Assembly (NCBI GenBank): GCA_018806985.1
Contig: JADANN010000164.1
Span: 186,001-250,000, forward strand
Length of the DNA: 64,000 nt
Reading direction: 5' to 3'
Origin: Angiostrongylus vasorum
Taxonomy: Eukaryota; Nematoda; Chromadorea; Rhabditida; Metastrongylidae
This document shows, piece after piece, positions 10,836-22,500 of this stretch. Below the pieces are notes generated by a model that was given only the letters and a program-made list of their open reading frames with translations, ran no database searches and had not been told where the DNA came from. The translations under genes were made by a program, and so were the position numbers. Position 1 is the first letter of the stretch, and the number at the start of each line of letters is the position of its first letter.

Positions 10836-12110
10836 CTAGTTAGCGTCGGTTACTAGCGGTTCGGTTTGTGTAGAATATTAGCCACGCGGGTCTTTTAGCT
10901 GTTGTGTTGATCTACCAGCCTCAAACTTGGGTAATTAAACCTTTAATACACAAATATAACATTAATAACATAATAGTAACGATGGAGAAGTAATGGTAGA
11001 GGAATGACGTCAGTTAAAGCTATGAGGTGCGAAGGCTAGTAATGAAGTGAGGCTAACAACGAGACAATGGCATTCGAATATTATTATACCATTAATAAGT
11101 AACTAACACAATTACATTAATAGTAATAATGAACAATTACCAAGAAGTAACCGTTGGTTAGCCGTGAGCGACGCCGCGTCGCGTCTATCCGCGACCAGCG
11201 CGGCGGCTGAGGGAGACAGTATGCTGGGGGCCGAGAAAGGAGACTGTACGCTGAGGCGGAGAGGGAGACAGTATGCTGAGGTGAAGAGGGTTACAGACGG
11301 GCCGTATTTTCGGCTGAGCTAAGACTTCAACATTATAACGATGAGGTGCATTTTAGTGGATCAATGAGGACAGTAAGTGATGAGTCATCTACGGAACATA
11401 GTCAGGCGGCTGGTCGTCGATAACGCTATGTCAGCAACGTGAAGTTTGAGCATCTATGGGTGCCACCATTGCCTAAGAGTCAAGGGCCAATATGATAATG
11501 GCTGGAAACTGATAAGCCTATAGCGGCTTAACAGAATACACAGCATGAGTTGGCCGCTCAGCGGCCTTGTACGCATGGCGTACATTGCGGGAGAAATGGT
11601 ACATGCCACCGATGGCGTTGCAAACATAACGCATTTGGAAACACCCGCCACTACTGACATTGCACCGTAAACAAACTAAGAAACTAGATACAATAATCTT
11701 CTGATTACTGAAGGATGAATGTGAATGGATAAGAATGAGTGAGTATGACTGTGCATGAATTGTGGTGATTGAGAGTGACAATGAATGATGTTGTGAGCAG
11801 CGGATTATCCGCGCTACCGATCGGGGTGAGGTGAGTGATGGTATGTCTCCGCCGTCGAAGGCACCTGGCTTATATTGGCTGCGAGAGCCGCGTGCGTATG
11901 CAACCGCGGACAACCTGGATCGTCGATCCTGGACTGCAGTAGACTGTACCTAACTGCCTGAAATATCAACGTCATTGGCTTCGTTGTTTCGCAAGGAATT
12001 AGTAAACTGTTCCACTGTTACTCCTCCTCCTTCGGATAAGCCATCGTTGGTGTGCTACTGGAGTCAAACCTGAATCGCTACTGTGCCTGAAACATTGAGC
12101 ATAATAGACC
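10836..12110. other. Compositionally distinct patch with GC-rich core
   Basis: The segment 11155-11310 is GC-rich in an AT-rich window and holds three imperfect tandem copies of a ~26-bp unit around 'gagggagacagtatgctg'. Downstream (11510-11660, 11850-11930) more GC- and CpG-rich sequence appears, including 'ttggccgctcagcggcc'. A 131-codon minus-strand frame (11518-11913) spans it without recognisable domains. It may be an uncharacterised element or a regulatory CpG-rich segment. Confidence 0.35.
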
Positions 12111-12700
12111 GAGTAGATTATAAAAGTTACATTACGGTGTTTGATGTGCGACTGTGAGGCGGCCATATATGGACATCAAATGATACTGTATAGAAAGATA
12201 GGGAACTTTCCCAGAGAGAAGTTCTCTATAACTTTATCATTCTTCTTGTCCTTTGTAGTCAAAACTCAACTCTACTGTCGATGCACAATTGACCGAAACA
12301 GCTGTAGCTTCAAGTGTATCTTCCGCTTGAACTACAAAGACGATATAAGCCTTTGTCAAAGGCTAGAACACGAGCTTGTTTGAATTATTTGCGGGGCTCC
12401 ACTCGAGAAGAAGTGCGGTTCCAGCAGTCTGCACGAGACGTTCAGAATGCTCGCCATATTTGAAATATAAGCAGTAGTGGAATGTTAGCCATAATTCACA
12501 GAAACTCTTCCACTTTTTTTCGTCTATTCCGTTCCCTGCTATCTTTTTAAATCGTGTTAAATTGTCGTGCGATCTTAGAAACCAAACTTCTATGCAATGT
12601 TCTTATGCTTATCTGCGTGATATCTTGAAGAATTTCAAAGGTCGCGAGAATCGCTGGTCGTCATTTCATTCTCACAGTGAAATTGACGATTGTAATGTTT
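12111..12700. other. No gene seen
   Basis: Short open frames only (12141-12383, and the first part of 12562-13032). No splice-consistent exon. Confidence 0.35.
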
Positions 12701-12703
12701 TCC

Positions 12704-13105
12704 TTCCTCCCAACGGTTTACCGTCTCATCGTGGTTGGGAGGTTTTCCTGGGTGTCGGGCTGCGATGTACAACAGGGGGATTCATCCTCCCTGCAGAATC
12801 TCCCAAGCTGAGGAGTCCGGTGTTCCCATCACGAAGCCCAGCTAAGAGTAAACTAATACCAGGATCGACCACTGTCCTGGTATCAGACTGGTCGCATGGT
12901 GGCAAATTGCCCTCTGATCCACAAGGGGCGGCGGCTGCCTGTGGTGAGGATGACCTGGGACAGACTTTGGCCAGGATGTCACTCGAGATTCCAGGGAACC
13001 ACACAGTGGCTAAACCAGCAAATCTCCGATAAATGGTGATTATGCTGGGGTCCTCACAACAAATGAGGACAGGCCATCCAAATATCCATGTATCCAAGAT
13101 GTTTT
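12704..13105 (+). repeat. Family C dispersed repeat, copy 2
   Basis: About 400 bp from CCAACGGTTTACCGTCTCAT to 'ggccatccaaatatccatg'. It is the copy that keeps the longest chance open frames (142 and 156 codons on opposite strands), which the other copies do not share. Confidence 0.8.
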
Positions 13106-13934
13106 CCTTTGCAGTTCGTTTTTTATCAATGTACTTTTCTTTCATGGGAAACACCTTTCTATATGTGAAATCGCAAAAAATAAGAGAAAGAAGACGTTAC
13201 CGTTCACCACTGAAAGTTTTTCATCCAGGCCTATTATCCTTTTAAGTTTCTGCAGTCATTTTCCTCATTTTCTGCAGTTTTAAAACTTCTCGTTTTTTCT
13301 TTATCATAACTTTTAACTTTAACTTGTAAAACCATGTCAATTGTCCTTATAACTTCGCTTTTTTTCATCCCAAGTACAATTGATGGTTTGAAAATGACCT
13401 CAGAAGTGTAAATATCAGTCAAGGTCAATTCTTTCAATGTTCGTGCTGATTTGTATTGTTCGAAAATATTCTTGAAAAAAGCATCACAATCATAATCATT
13501 CGTAAGTCCAGAGATCCATTACGGTGACATCAATAACGGCAGACATATAAGCCAATGACTCCATCACTTTCCATACCTCTAGATAACTCGGCTATTAGTC
13601 TGTGTCAACGGACTTTCTTGTTTATTCACTTTCTTTCTTTCTTTCTGTCCTTTTTTGTCATCTTATTTCTTCCATTTCTTGCTTGTTTTTTTTCAAAAAA
13701 GAACACCTGAAAACTGGATGAAATGCTTTTTTAAGATGTCGAAGTTAAAGGTGTCTGTTGTTTGTCATGAAAATCAAAGAGAACATTCCTGACGTCATTT
13801 ATAGTGTTCCTGATATCTGTAAACAGCAACGCATCACTTTCGACTTTATTATGGTGTTAAATTTTTTATTTATGCTTACTATTTTCTTCATAACAGAGTA
13901 CTATGTGAAGCACAAGAACGGTGATGCAAGATAT
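13106..13934. other. No gene assigned; one weak minus-strand frame
   Basis: A 67-codon minus-strand frame at 13234-13437 has lysine/glutamate-rich, protein-like composition, but no family was recognised and no splice partners were found. The rest is T-rich, with a short (CTTT)n run near 13628-13648. Confidence 0.25.
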
Positions 13935-14365
13935 TTGCAAAATTCGGACCACAAGCCAGCTTCGAATCCGCGATTACCCTTTCCGGGAATTTCCATGTTA
14001 TCCACTACATCGTTAGAACCCTTGATTTACCTTTCTCTCAGCCAATTTTTATCCAGCGGTACCACCAGCGATAACCTGTCACTGGAAATGATCTGATGAG
14101 CAGAAATTGGCATTGAACCCTGTTAAGCTGAAGCTGCGGTCGAAATCACAATGTTTAATTGGTTTTGATTTATGATTTTTGTGATTGATGATTTGTGATT
14201 TGTTTTTTTTCTTTTTCTTATGAATTGTGATTTCGACTATAGCCTCAGCTTAACTGGGCTCAATGTCGATTGGTGCTCCATAGATCATTTGCGTTGATGG
14301 GTGATTGCTGGAAAGCAGGGGGCTTCGGTGGTGCAGAGGGTAGTACGAGGACCCCTGGAATCACG
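13935..14365. repeat. SINE-like family D, two copies tail to tail (hairpin)
   Basis: A diverged copy in antisense orientation (13935-14155) meets a second in sense orientation (14225-14365). The blocks 'cattgaaccctgttaagctg' and 'gcctcagcttaactgggctc' are inverted matches. The right copy ends in a tRNA-like block, with TTCGGTGGTGCAGAGGGTAG as A box and CACGGGTTCCAAG as B box. Confidence 0.7.
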
Positions 14366-15135
14366 GGTTCCAAGCTGGTCTTGAGTCTGAGTTTTGAAAA
14401 TGTCTCATCGTTGTTGTAATTTTGTCGTATTTATTATTACACTTTGATACCAAATGCTTCTGCTGGATTACTTGGTTTTGAGAATGAAGAGCTTAAATTT
14501 GCAAAATCATCGTATTCTATTATGATGTGGATTCCTTCTTTGCTTTTTTTTCCGGAATCAGTACTTGTCCGGTTATTTTTTTCTCCGACTCTTAGGAATC
14601 AGAGTAATGAAGGACATCAACTGGAAGCGAAAACTTTCGCGTATCAATTCCTTTCTGCTTAAATTGTTTTTATTAAAAATTTACTATACAGTTTTGTGTC
14701 ACCTCCCAGTACTCATCAAGTAACTCGTGTGAGCATCAGCGAACTCTGTTTATATCTCTTAGCCTCCAAAGTTCCGCCAAAAAAAGGACGGAGAACTATC
14801 TTTCTGGAGACGAATCCTTTGCTCTCTGTGGCAGTTCGGCATCCGGGAACGCCCTTCAACCACGACTTAGACGATATACCGTTAATAGGATAAGGTCGGT
14901 AATAGGAAAAATTCGATTTGACGAATACGAGATGATGGGAATTGGATATGGCAGATGCAAGAAAGCTTGTTCGCTGAGTGAATTTGAAACTAAACTGTAT
15001 AATGTTGACCCCCTCAACTGAAGCGGCAATTAGCTCTCCCAATTTCCAACGCATAGCGGAAAACTTTACAGAGTTTGGGACGAATTTCAATGCAGTACAC
15101 ATATACATAGATAGTACAAATCTTTTTCTTTTTGC
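14366..15135. other. No gene seen
   Basis: Open frames on both strands overlap one another. No splice-consistent exon. Confidence 0.35.
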
Positions 15136-15139
15136 GTTT

Positions 15140-15430
15140 TTTACATGAGCCGTCATCACATCTGTGCCAATCCCAGCACTCGCGTTCAGTTCGTTTTTCC
15201 TCGTATTCATCGTCCACAATGGTCTTCGAACATTGCGCGTGTTGTTTCGACTGTTGCGTGAAGACATCGGTTTTTTTCTAAGAAGCTTGTCCAGCCAGTT
15301 TTCCTTGCAATCTTCGTGATAGCGGGGGCTAAGGCGTTCCCACGTAGATTGAAGAAGAGTGTTGAAGGGAGGGAGTGGGGAACGAACAAGCGCCTTGCTT
15401 CCTGATCGATAGCATGACTAACCATTGCAA
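15140..15430 (-). repeat. SINE-like family B, diverged copy
   Basis: Minus-strand match to the tail ('gtgatgacggctcatg'), body ('gaccattgtggacgatgaat') and the A-box-like 'caatggttagtcatgc'. The core is diverged. Confidence 0.6.
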
Positions 15431-15726
15431 GTGCGTGTTAAGACCTTCTAAACGGTGCAAATTTTTAGCGTTATCGATTTTCTGTTTCTATTAATTTAAT
15501 CGTTCAGTATCAATTTTAATGTTAAATGAAAGATGCTGACAGGAAGGATGCTTGTAATATGTGCATTAGAGGTTTCTATGTTTGTCGTTTTAATGAAAAA
15601 TGCACAAGATTTAGCCAAATGCCATGAAAAAGAGTGATCATAGGTGTTTTTTTAATTTCCTATTTATTGGGAAAACAACTTACACGTTTTACCAGTTATT
15701 GCTACATACTGTAGTAACGGTACTAA

Positions 15727-15995
15727 AGGACACGTATGGCGCAGTGATCGGAGGCGTCCTGGGATACACACATGGGATCGATTCCCGCGCCCCTGGCTCA
15801 TCAAGCCTTCTATGACTCCGAGGTCGGCAAATTGGTACCAGACTTGTCTGGGAGATAACGGCACTGGCTCGCCACATCGGCTGGCCTCCGCGAGTCATGG
15901 TAGAGGGCAGAAATGTATTCACTCATCTCCAACGATGCTTGGTGAAGTCGAGTGCATGGCGCATTGTCCAAGGATTGAGCTCATCCTTTGATCCT
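15727..15995 (+). repeat. SINE-like family A, full length
   Basis: A box TATGGCGCAGTGATCGGAGG and B box GGGATCGATTCCC are well preserved. The core 'aggtcggcaaattggtacca' with 'gacttgtctgggag' follows, then the family A tail ending 'ggattgagctcatcctttga'. This is the clearest tRNA-like head of the family in the window. Confidence 0.85.
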
Positions 15996-16299
15996 TTTAT
16001 TGTAGTATCTTTTAGCATAAGTAACCCATTTATCCAGAACAATGTAGTCCTATCTGTAGTATTCGAAATCTCTTTTATCTCTTGCACGTTTTCCGTTTCC
16101 CTTTAAGTTCTTTTTCCTCCCGAAGTAGTTGTTTTTTTGCTTGCAAGTTCATGTTTCTCGTGAATTGTGTGCTAAAAGTCGTCGACAGTTCAACGTTGTT
16201 CCACATGTGGTTTCTTTTTTGACTATTTTCGTAATTTTGCCAGCAAAAAAAAAGACCAGAAAATTGGGGTTAGACGAATACATTTGTTATAGTGCATTT

Positions 16300-16309
16300 T
16301 TCATTTAGG
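16300..16309 (+). promoter_or_regulatory. Possible trans-splice (or cis) acceptor before DUF229 exon 1
   Basis: TTTTTCATTTAG/G ends at 16308, 57 bases before the chosen ATG, with no upstream coding exon seen. Nematode first exons commonly start at such a spliced-leader acceptor. It could instead be an ordinary acceptor after a non-coding exon. Confidence 0.45.
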
Positions 16310-16365
16310 CAATTGTGTCGTCATCTTGCAAGTACATTGGTGTGTGCGAGACGATTTGTCTGCAT

Positions 16366-16534
16366 ATGTCGATGTGGATACTGTACGGATGTTTCATTGC
16401 GACGTTCTTCTATCTGCTTACTGTCACGAATATTTTCGAGACGAATAAGAGTATTTCTGAACTTATCAAGAAGAAACCAGCTACAGAATATCCACAGGGT
16501 TTCCACGTCTCATCGAGGCCACTTCAAAATCGAA
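16366..16534 (+). CDS. DUF229 exon 1: membrane anchor
   Basis: Starts MSMWILYGCFIATFFYLLTV; a second in-frame ATG lies two codons on. A single hydrophobic segment is followed by charged sequence with lysines, as in a signal anchor. Donor GTATGTTT; ends one base into a codon, completed by exon 2. Confidence 0.75.
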
Positions 16535-19500
16535 GTATGTTTTATGCCATCGGTATCCGCGTAAAAAAAGCCTTGTGGCTGATGAATACGTTTTATCACT
16601 GAATCCAGAATTTCGACAAATTTTGTCCTTTAATCATTGTTTCCGCTTTATGGGATGTTGTTTTTTTTTACAAATATGTGAACTATGTATTGCTGTATGA
16701 TTGGATACCAGTGGTATACTCAAACGCAGCTGTTCACTGGCAACTGTTAGGAAAGCATGCTTATCTATGAGGCACATGTTATTCTTGCCTGTGTGGAAGA
16801 TGTATGACTAGGTTTGGGTCCCTGGCAACCCACTACACGAATGAGCTTAAGATTTATGAGGTACCGATGGACTCCATGTTAATAGACCCCTTTTAAACCT
16901 TACGAAAAGTGAAATTTACTAGGCATTTACCTTTGTCGAATAGAAGTTGTGCTGGCAACCTAGAAACCAAGACGAAGAGCAATGTTAACTATATATCAGC
17001 TTATTGAGACTAGGATTACTTCCCTCTCATTATCCAGGCTAAGAAAAGTGAGTTGTTCGTCAGAACTGTTGTAGCAAGAGTTTCAAGATCACAGTTATTT
17101 TATCCAGCATTATTTCTTATTACAGGTGACAGGCGACCGCTATTATTGTTTTTTTATTACTGATCTCTACGACCATCTAACTGATACGAAATTCTGATTA
17201 GTGTCCAAAAAACAATGAAAGCGAAAGTGTGACGAGAGTTTATGATGATCCGTTTTGCGACAATTTCTTGTTCCTTCATTTGTTGCTTCTGGTAGTGGGT
17301 GAGAAGATATCGCTTCAAGGTCACTGCCGACTATTAGGACGATAGCATATGTTTAGGCGCTAGAAAGCTTTGTAGTTTTTGGAAACATCTCACCAAGGGA
17401 ATCGCTGTTTGGAGCAAATGGCAAGAAAAAAGAATTTCTTAAAACTCTTAAGTTTCTAAGATCCTAGGAAAACACATATTGGTCGATGGTGGCTTTACGA
17501 TAATTACTCGTTAACTTTCATAAAAGTTATTTAGCACTTGAGAAGTTAAGAACTTGGTAGATTTATAAAACGGATATGGTTAGAATTCTGTCTCTATAGG
17601 GAAAATGATGTTTAATCTTACAACTGGAGATCTCCAGGTTTTAGTGGCGTATATTCATGTTGATGCAGTATGATATAAGCTGAGATATACTTTTCTAAAG
17701 ATGAAAAACGAAATTATTTTTTTAACTATTGCGCATTGAAATCAATGCATGTCTATCATGATAAGCGAAAGCGGTTCCTTTATTAGCCATTTATTGCTGG
17801 CAAAATGAAGCTGTAGTACATATTTTATTGAAGAAATCACTGAGTTTAATTAATATCGTGTCAATTATTTTAGATAAGGGCCCGCATTTGCACCCTCCAA
17901 TAGTGAAATTCTCTGGTTTTTTGGAAGGTTCAGAGATCTAAATGGAAGAGTGGTACGATACTTCTGGGAAATTGTAGTTAGATATGGGTACCATCCTTGA
18001 ATCATTGTGTATTTTTTCTATTTGTTCCTAGTCGGCTTTTTTAACAGAGTTAAAAAATCGTCCTTTAAAGAAGTCAGTAAACGTGGTTTTGCTAAGGGCC
18101 CTTTACATGAGGGAGTGCTGTGAATATTCCGTTGCTTTCTGCATAATTGAAATTTTTTGATGATGTCCAAGTGCTGGCATCACATCTAAAGACGATCAAA
18201 AGTGCTTGGTGATTTAACTCAAATCAATTCTGATTTTCTGAAGAAACTTTCTTAGCTCAAATAAATTTTAATTCTGTAAGAAAATTCGAAAATTTGAAAA
18301 CTTTTCTTTCTCTAACTGTTCATTCTCTCTCACTTAGCCGCTTTCGAGTGAGATAAAAATGCTAGTCTTTTTGTACAGAGTTCCATGGACATGGAGTTTG
18401 AATAACCACCACAATTGTCGCTAGAAAAGTCATGAGAATGCCTTAGGATTTTTCTCACCTTTGGGATTGTTTTGCTCATCCGTACGCTATCGTATCAACT
18501 TCAACAACGATTATAGTCGCACCTATATCATCCTATAGTCATGCCGGGTAACCTACACCGCATTGCCATAGTACTGCACCAATGACCGTATCATCTTCTT
18601 CCCACCTCTTTTTTCTTCGTTTCATACAAGTTCCTGTGTCGAAGTCGACTCGGTGTTGCTTGTAGAGAAGCGGAGCTCAAAAGATTTCGTAAACTCTCCA
18701 GACTCCGTGGGCTTTTTAAGCAAGACTTAAAGACTTTTTTTTAAAATTACATCGTTAGTTAATTCAGTTCAAAAGAGCTAGTGTTACGATTTCGGAGTCG
18801 ATTCAGCAGTCTGTCAAAGGCAGACTGATCGCTTAGACACTTAGACTGCACTTCTTAGTAAATAGCGCACCATTCAAAAAAGTCTCACTTAATAGCACTT
18901 CCTAGTTAAACCAGTTTTTTCGACTTGAACTCTAAAGTTAGACCTGCCTTGATCACTATGACACGCCGTTGCTGACCTCAGTGGATCGGAGGCTTTGCGA
19001 TTTGGTTTTTTTCCAGGTTGGTTTTCGATTGCTAGAAAAAGTTTAGTGTCCTAGATATTTTATTGAGAATGTCGGTTATTCTGACTCAAATCCAGTGATT
19101 GGATGAGGTTGTTGGTAACGAATTTCTTGTTGCACATCAAGCTTCCTCTCCAGGAACACTACCTTGTTAATCAAGGGTGACATCCGAGTGAAGAGACTGT
19201 AGGAGCAAGCAGTCTTATGATCACGAAGCAATAGATCGGAATTGTAAATGAAAACTGGATAAATAATGCAAATCTATCTCCCTTGATTTCATCTAGAGAG
19301 ACAAAAAAGTTTCTTGTTGAAGATTCGTAGATAAGCTTCTCCATCACAGTTTTATTACCATTTTTTATTATCATTGTGGTTACTATTAATAATTATTAAT
19401 GATAACTAGACATCACATGTGTCTCTTGTGCCGATCCCAGGACTTTTTTTATTCGTTTCCTCGCATTTGCCATCAGCGACGATCTCTGAACCCTTTCTAC

Positions 19501-22500
19501 GTGTGGGTTCGCCTCTTGCTTAAAGATTTTTTTCCCTTAGTCACGAATATCGTTGAATGCTGGTCGAGTCAGTTCCCCCTGATATCCTAAGATTCCACGG
19601 CGTTCCGGCGTGGATTGGAAAGAGTCCGCTTGTTCCAGACGAGTCTCATAGCACTTTCGCAATCCCAGAGAAATTTGTACAATGTGTGATAAAGAGTTAC
19701 GTTGAAGAAAATTTAGAGCAACCCTTCCGAAAGTCATCGATACGTTTTTGGCAAACTTTTTGTCTCTTTCCAAAAATTCTAATATAGATACACATTAAAT
19801 CCTTAGCACCTTGGCAAAACTTTCGCTACGGGGGTAGTGCTCTTTTATATAGCGCCGCTGTTGATCGACTGTCATCCCGTATCACATGCAAGTCTGCTTT
19901 CATTGTGGTGGCGTAGGTAGGGTAGCGCAATGGTTAATGATGAAGTCCATGAGGAAAGAAGGTGCCGGTTCTACCTCTTACCAAAGTCCTCGTCCAATCC
20001 ATGTGGGAATGCCTTCGCTCAGCTTAGAACTCTATGAAGAATCGACTGAACTAGCATTCCACTTCGCTCAGCTGAGATCTCTATGAAGAAACAACTAAAC
20101 TAAAATTCCACGACAGTGATAAAGAAGACGAAATCCTCAAGCAGCAGCCGAAACAACACGCGAAATATTTGAAGATCTTCGTGGACGATGAATCCGAGGA
20201 AAACGAATCGAGTGCAAGAAGTACTGGGATCAGCACAGTAGATGTGATGATTGGTCGGGTGGTGTAACAATTATTGTAAAAATATTATAAAGACAAACCA
20301 ATTGTAAATGATGTTTTATAGAGAATAATTCTTTTTTTTTGTATAGCTACCGTCCGAAATATTGCTGTCACGTTTTTCGTCAGACATTATTTTTTGAATC
20401 CACCTGATTATATTCTTGAAAAAGATATTAACATTACTTTTTAGTTACTTAGAATTTAAGTGTTTCTTCCAAAGTTTTTGAATGAATTTTTTAAAAAAAA
20501 GCATGGTAATTGAGCTGGCCATTTTCAGACGTCGTCAAAGCGGCACTATCGTCATCGACACAAGACGTATTTGACACATGTCCTTTTGTGTTTCCCGATC
20601 CATGGGATCCAGAAATCATTAACTACATTGATGTGAAATATGGCTTTTTTTGATGTAGGTAGAAAGGTTTTTTCTTGTCATCGTAGCATCATGAAGATCT
20701 TATTATAGAGGTATTTTCTGAAATATGTGGCAACAAAAAGAAGCATGCAACGCATTACTTAGATGTCACATACACCCATCTTCTTTAATTGGATCCCCTT
20801 GTCGCGGAGCAACGAGCCCGCCATCTTTCCTGCTTCGGTAGATAAATTGGTGCCAGACTTGTCTGGGATGATAAAAAGACTTTGGTAGGCTTCCTAAGGT
20901 CCTCGTACACACTAGGCTTGTTGACTGCTAGGAGTAGCTCCGAATGCATGACGCATCTCTATGAGATTGATTGGCTCCGTATGCTTTATACATTTTATGT
21001 GTGGCTCGCAATTAATGATTATTTAGAGTCCGAATGCTTCATCTATTCTAGAAAATTCCATTTCCTTTCGCTGTTACGAAGTTAAGCGATTGCGGTGCAT
21101 AAAAAAGAAAGGAAGGAAGGCACGAAAGGGAACGGGGATAAAGGAGGTAGCAAAGGAAGAAATTTGAGATTGTTTAAAGTCATATATTGGCAAGAATAAC
21201 TATATTAGCTTTGTAACGGTTTAATCCTAACTTTTTTTTCTACACTTCAAGGTTTTTAAGCTTTTAGCAAACTGATGCACTACTATTTGTAAAACTGCGG
21301 ACCGCAGGTGTTTACGGTAGCAGCGATCGCGCTATTACCCTTTCTGGGGGCTAACGCGTTCACCACCACACCATGTGGGTCCTTCGTTTCGCCTGTCTCT
21401 CAGCTAGTTTTTTTATCGATAAGCACCATCAGCAACCACCCGTCAATGGGATCGATACGGAGAGCCAACATCGGCATTGAAACCAGTTAAGCCGAGGCTG
21501 TATTTAAAATCACAATGTTACGGCAGGGTATTCCCGGAATGGGTGATAGCACGATCGCTCCCCACCTCAGACACCACCTGCGGCCCCGGAGTTTTGCAAA
21601 TGCAAAAACATTTCAAAATTTTTAAAATGTACTTTACTTTCCTATCGCCTTCACTATTTTTTGCCTACTTTCTTTGTGCGTTCAAGATTCATTATTCAAT
21701 TAATCGCAAAAATTTGACAACTCAAACCTGCATCTGGAAGTTGTGGCGGTTTCAAAAGATTACTAGAACGTAAATCTAATAAAATACTGTAAGGACTTTG
21801 TAAAAATTCAGTTTACAACGTTGTTTGAGTACACAAGGTGCGGAAATTGAAGAAGATTGTCTCTGCTTGTAAGCTTTTTACTGGTCTTAAAAACTGACTT
21901 TCATTGAACCTAGGATAAGAATTGTCAAGATTTAATCAATGTTTTTTAGATTACTTAGCCTAAACGAGGTTGATACAATAAACGAGAGAAACTTAGAGAT
22001 CTGTTCTAAGTAATGGTGGGGGAAATAAGGAGAAATAACACAAGGTTTTTGCGAATCGCTGACTTTCTCTGTTTGTTTAGTGCAGTGCAATCGAGCGCTT
22101 AGCGTGGGAACACCGTTTCTGTGGACGATCGACCTTTCTCGTCAAGTCGACTGAATGCCTTTCATTCTTGATCCCGGGATCAACTAATCTGAGGAAAAAA
22201 CCGCTTTTAGTTGACTGTATTAGTCAGGTCTTCGTTACTATTCCCGTCGGCTTCGACGTAATTACGTTCTGGACGACAACGCAGTGCTTTTTTATTTATT
22301 AACTCCATGATCCATCGTCGCCTATAGCACGAATCCCAGCACTTATTACCGAGGGCTTATGTGTTATCCGCCATATCCACCGAGGCCCTTGTTATGCCTT
22401 TCAGTCGACCAGTTTTTTTTACTTCATCAGGACTATCAGCAATCACCTGTCAACGCGAGTGATCCTAAGAGCACGAATCGCATTGAACCCAGCTAAGCTG

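Larger units (their letters stand above)
16535..20528 (+). other. DUF229 intron 1
   Basis: Long intron (4 kb). 16535-19400 holds nothing I recognise. SINE-like B copies lie at 19405 and 19905. Confidence 0.6.

Noticed and set aside
12562..13154. Open frames of 156 (+) and 142 (-) codons
   Set aside because: Both run through family C copy 2 and are not conserved in the other four copies.
15720..15790. Possible tRNA gene (A and B boxes)
   Set aside because: It lies at the head of a repeat family with many copies. The acceptor stem and anticodon arm do not fold as a tRNA.
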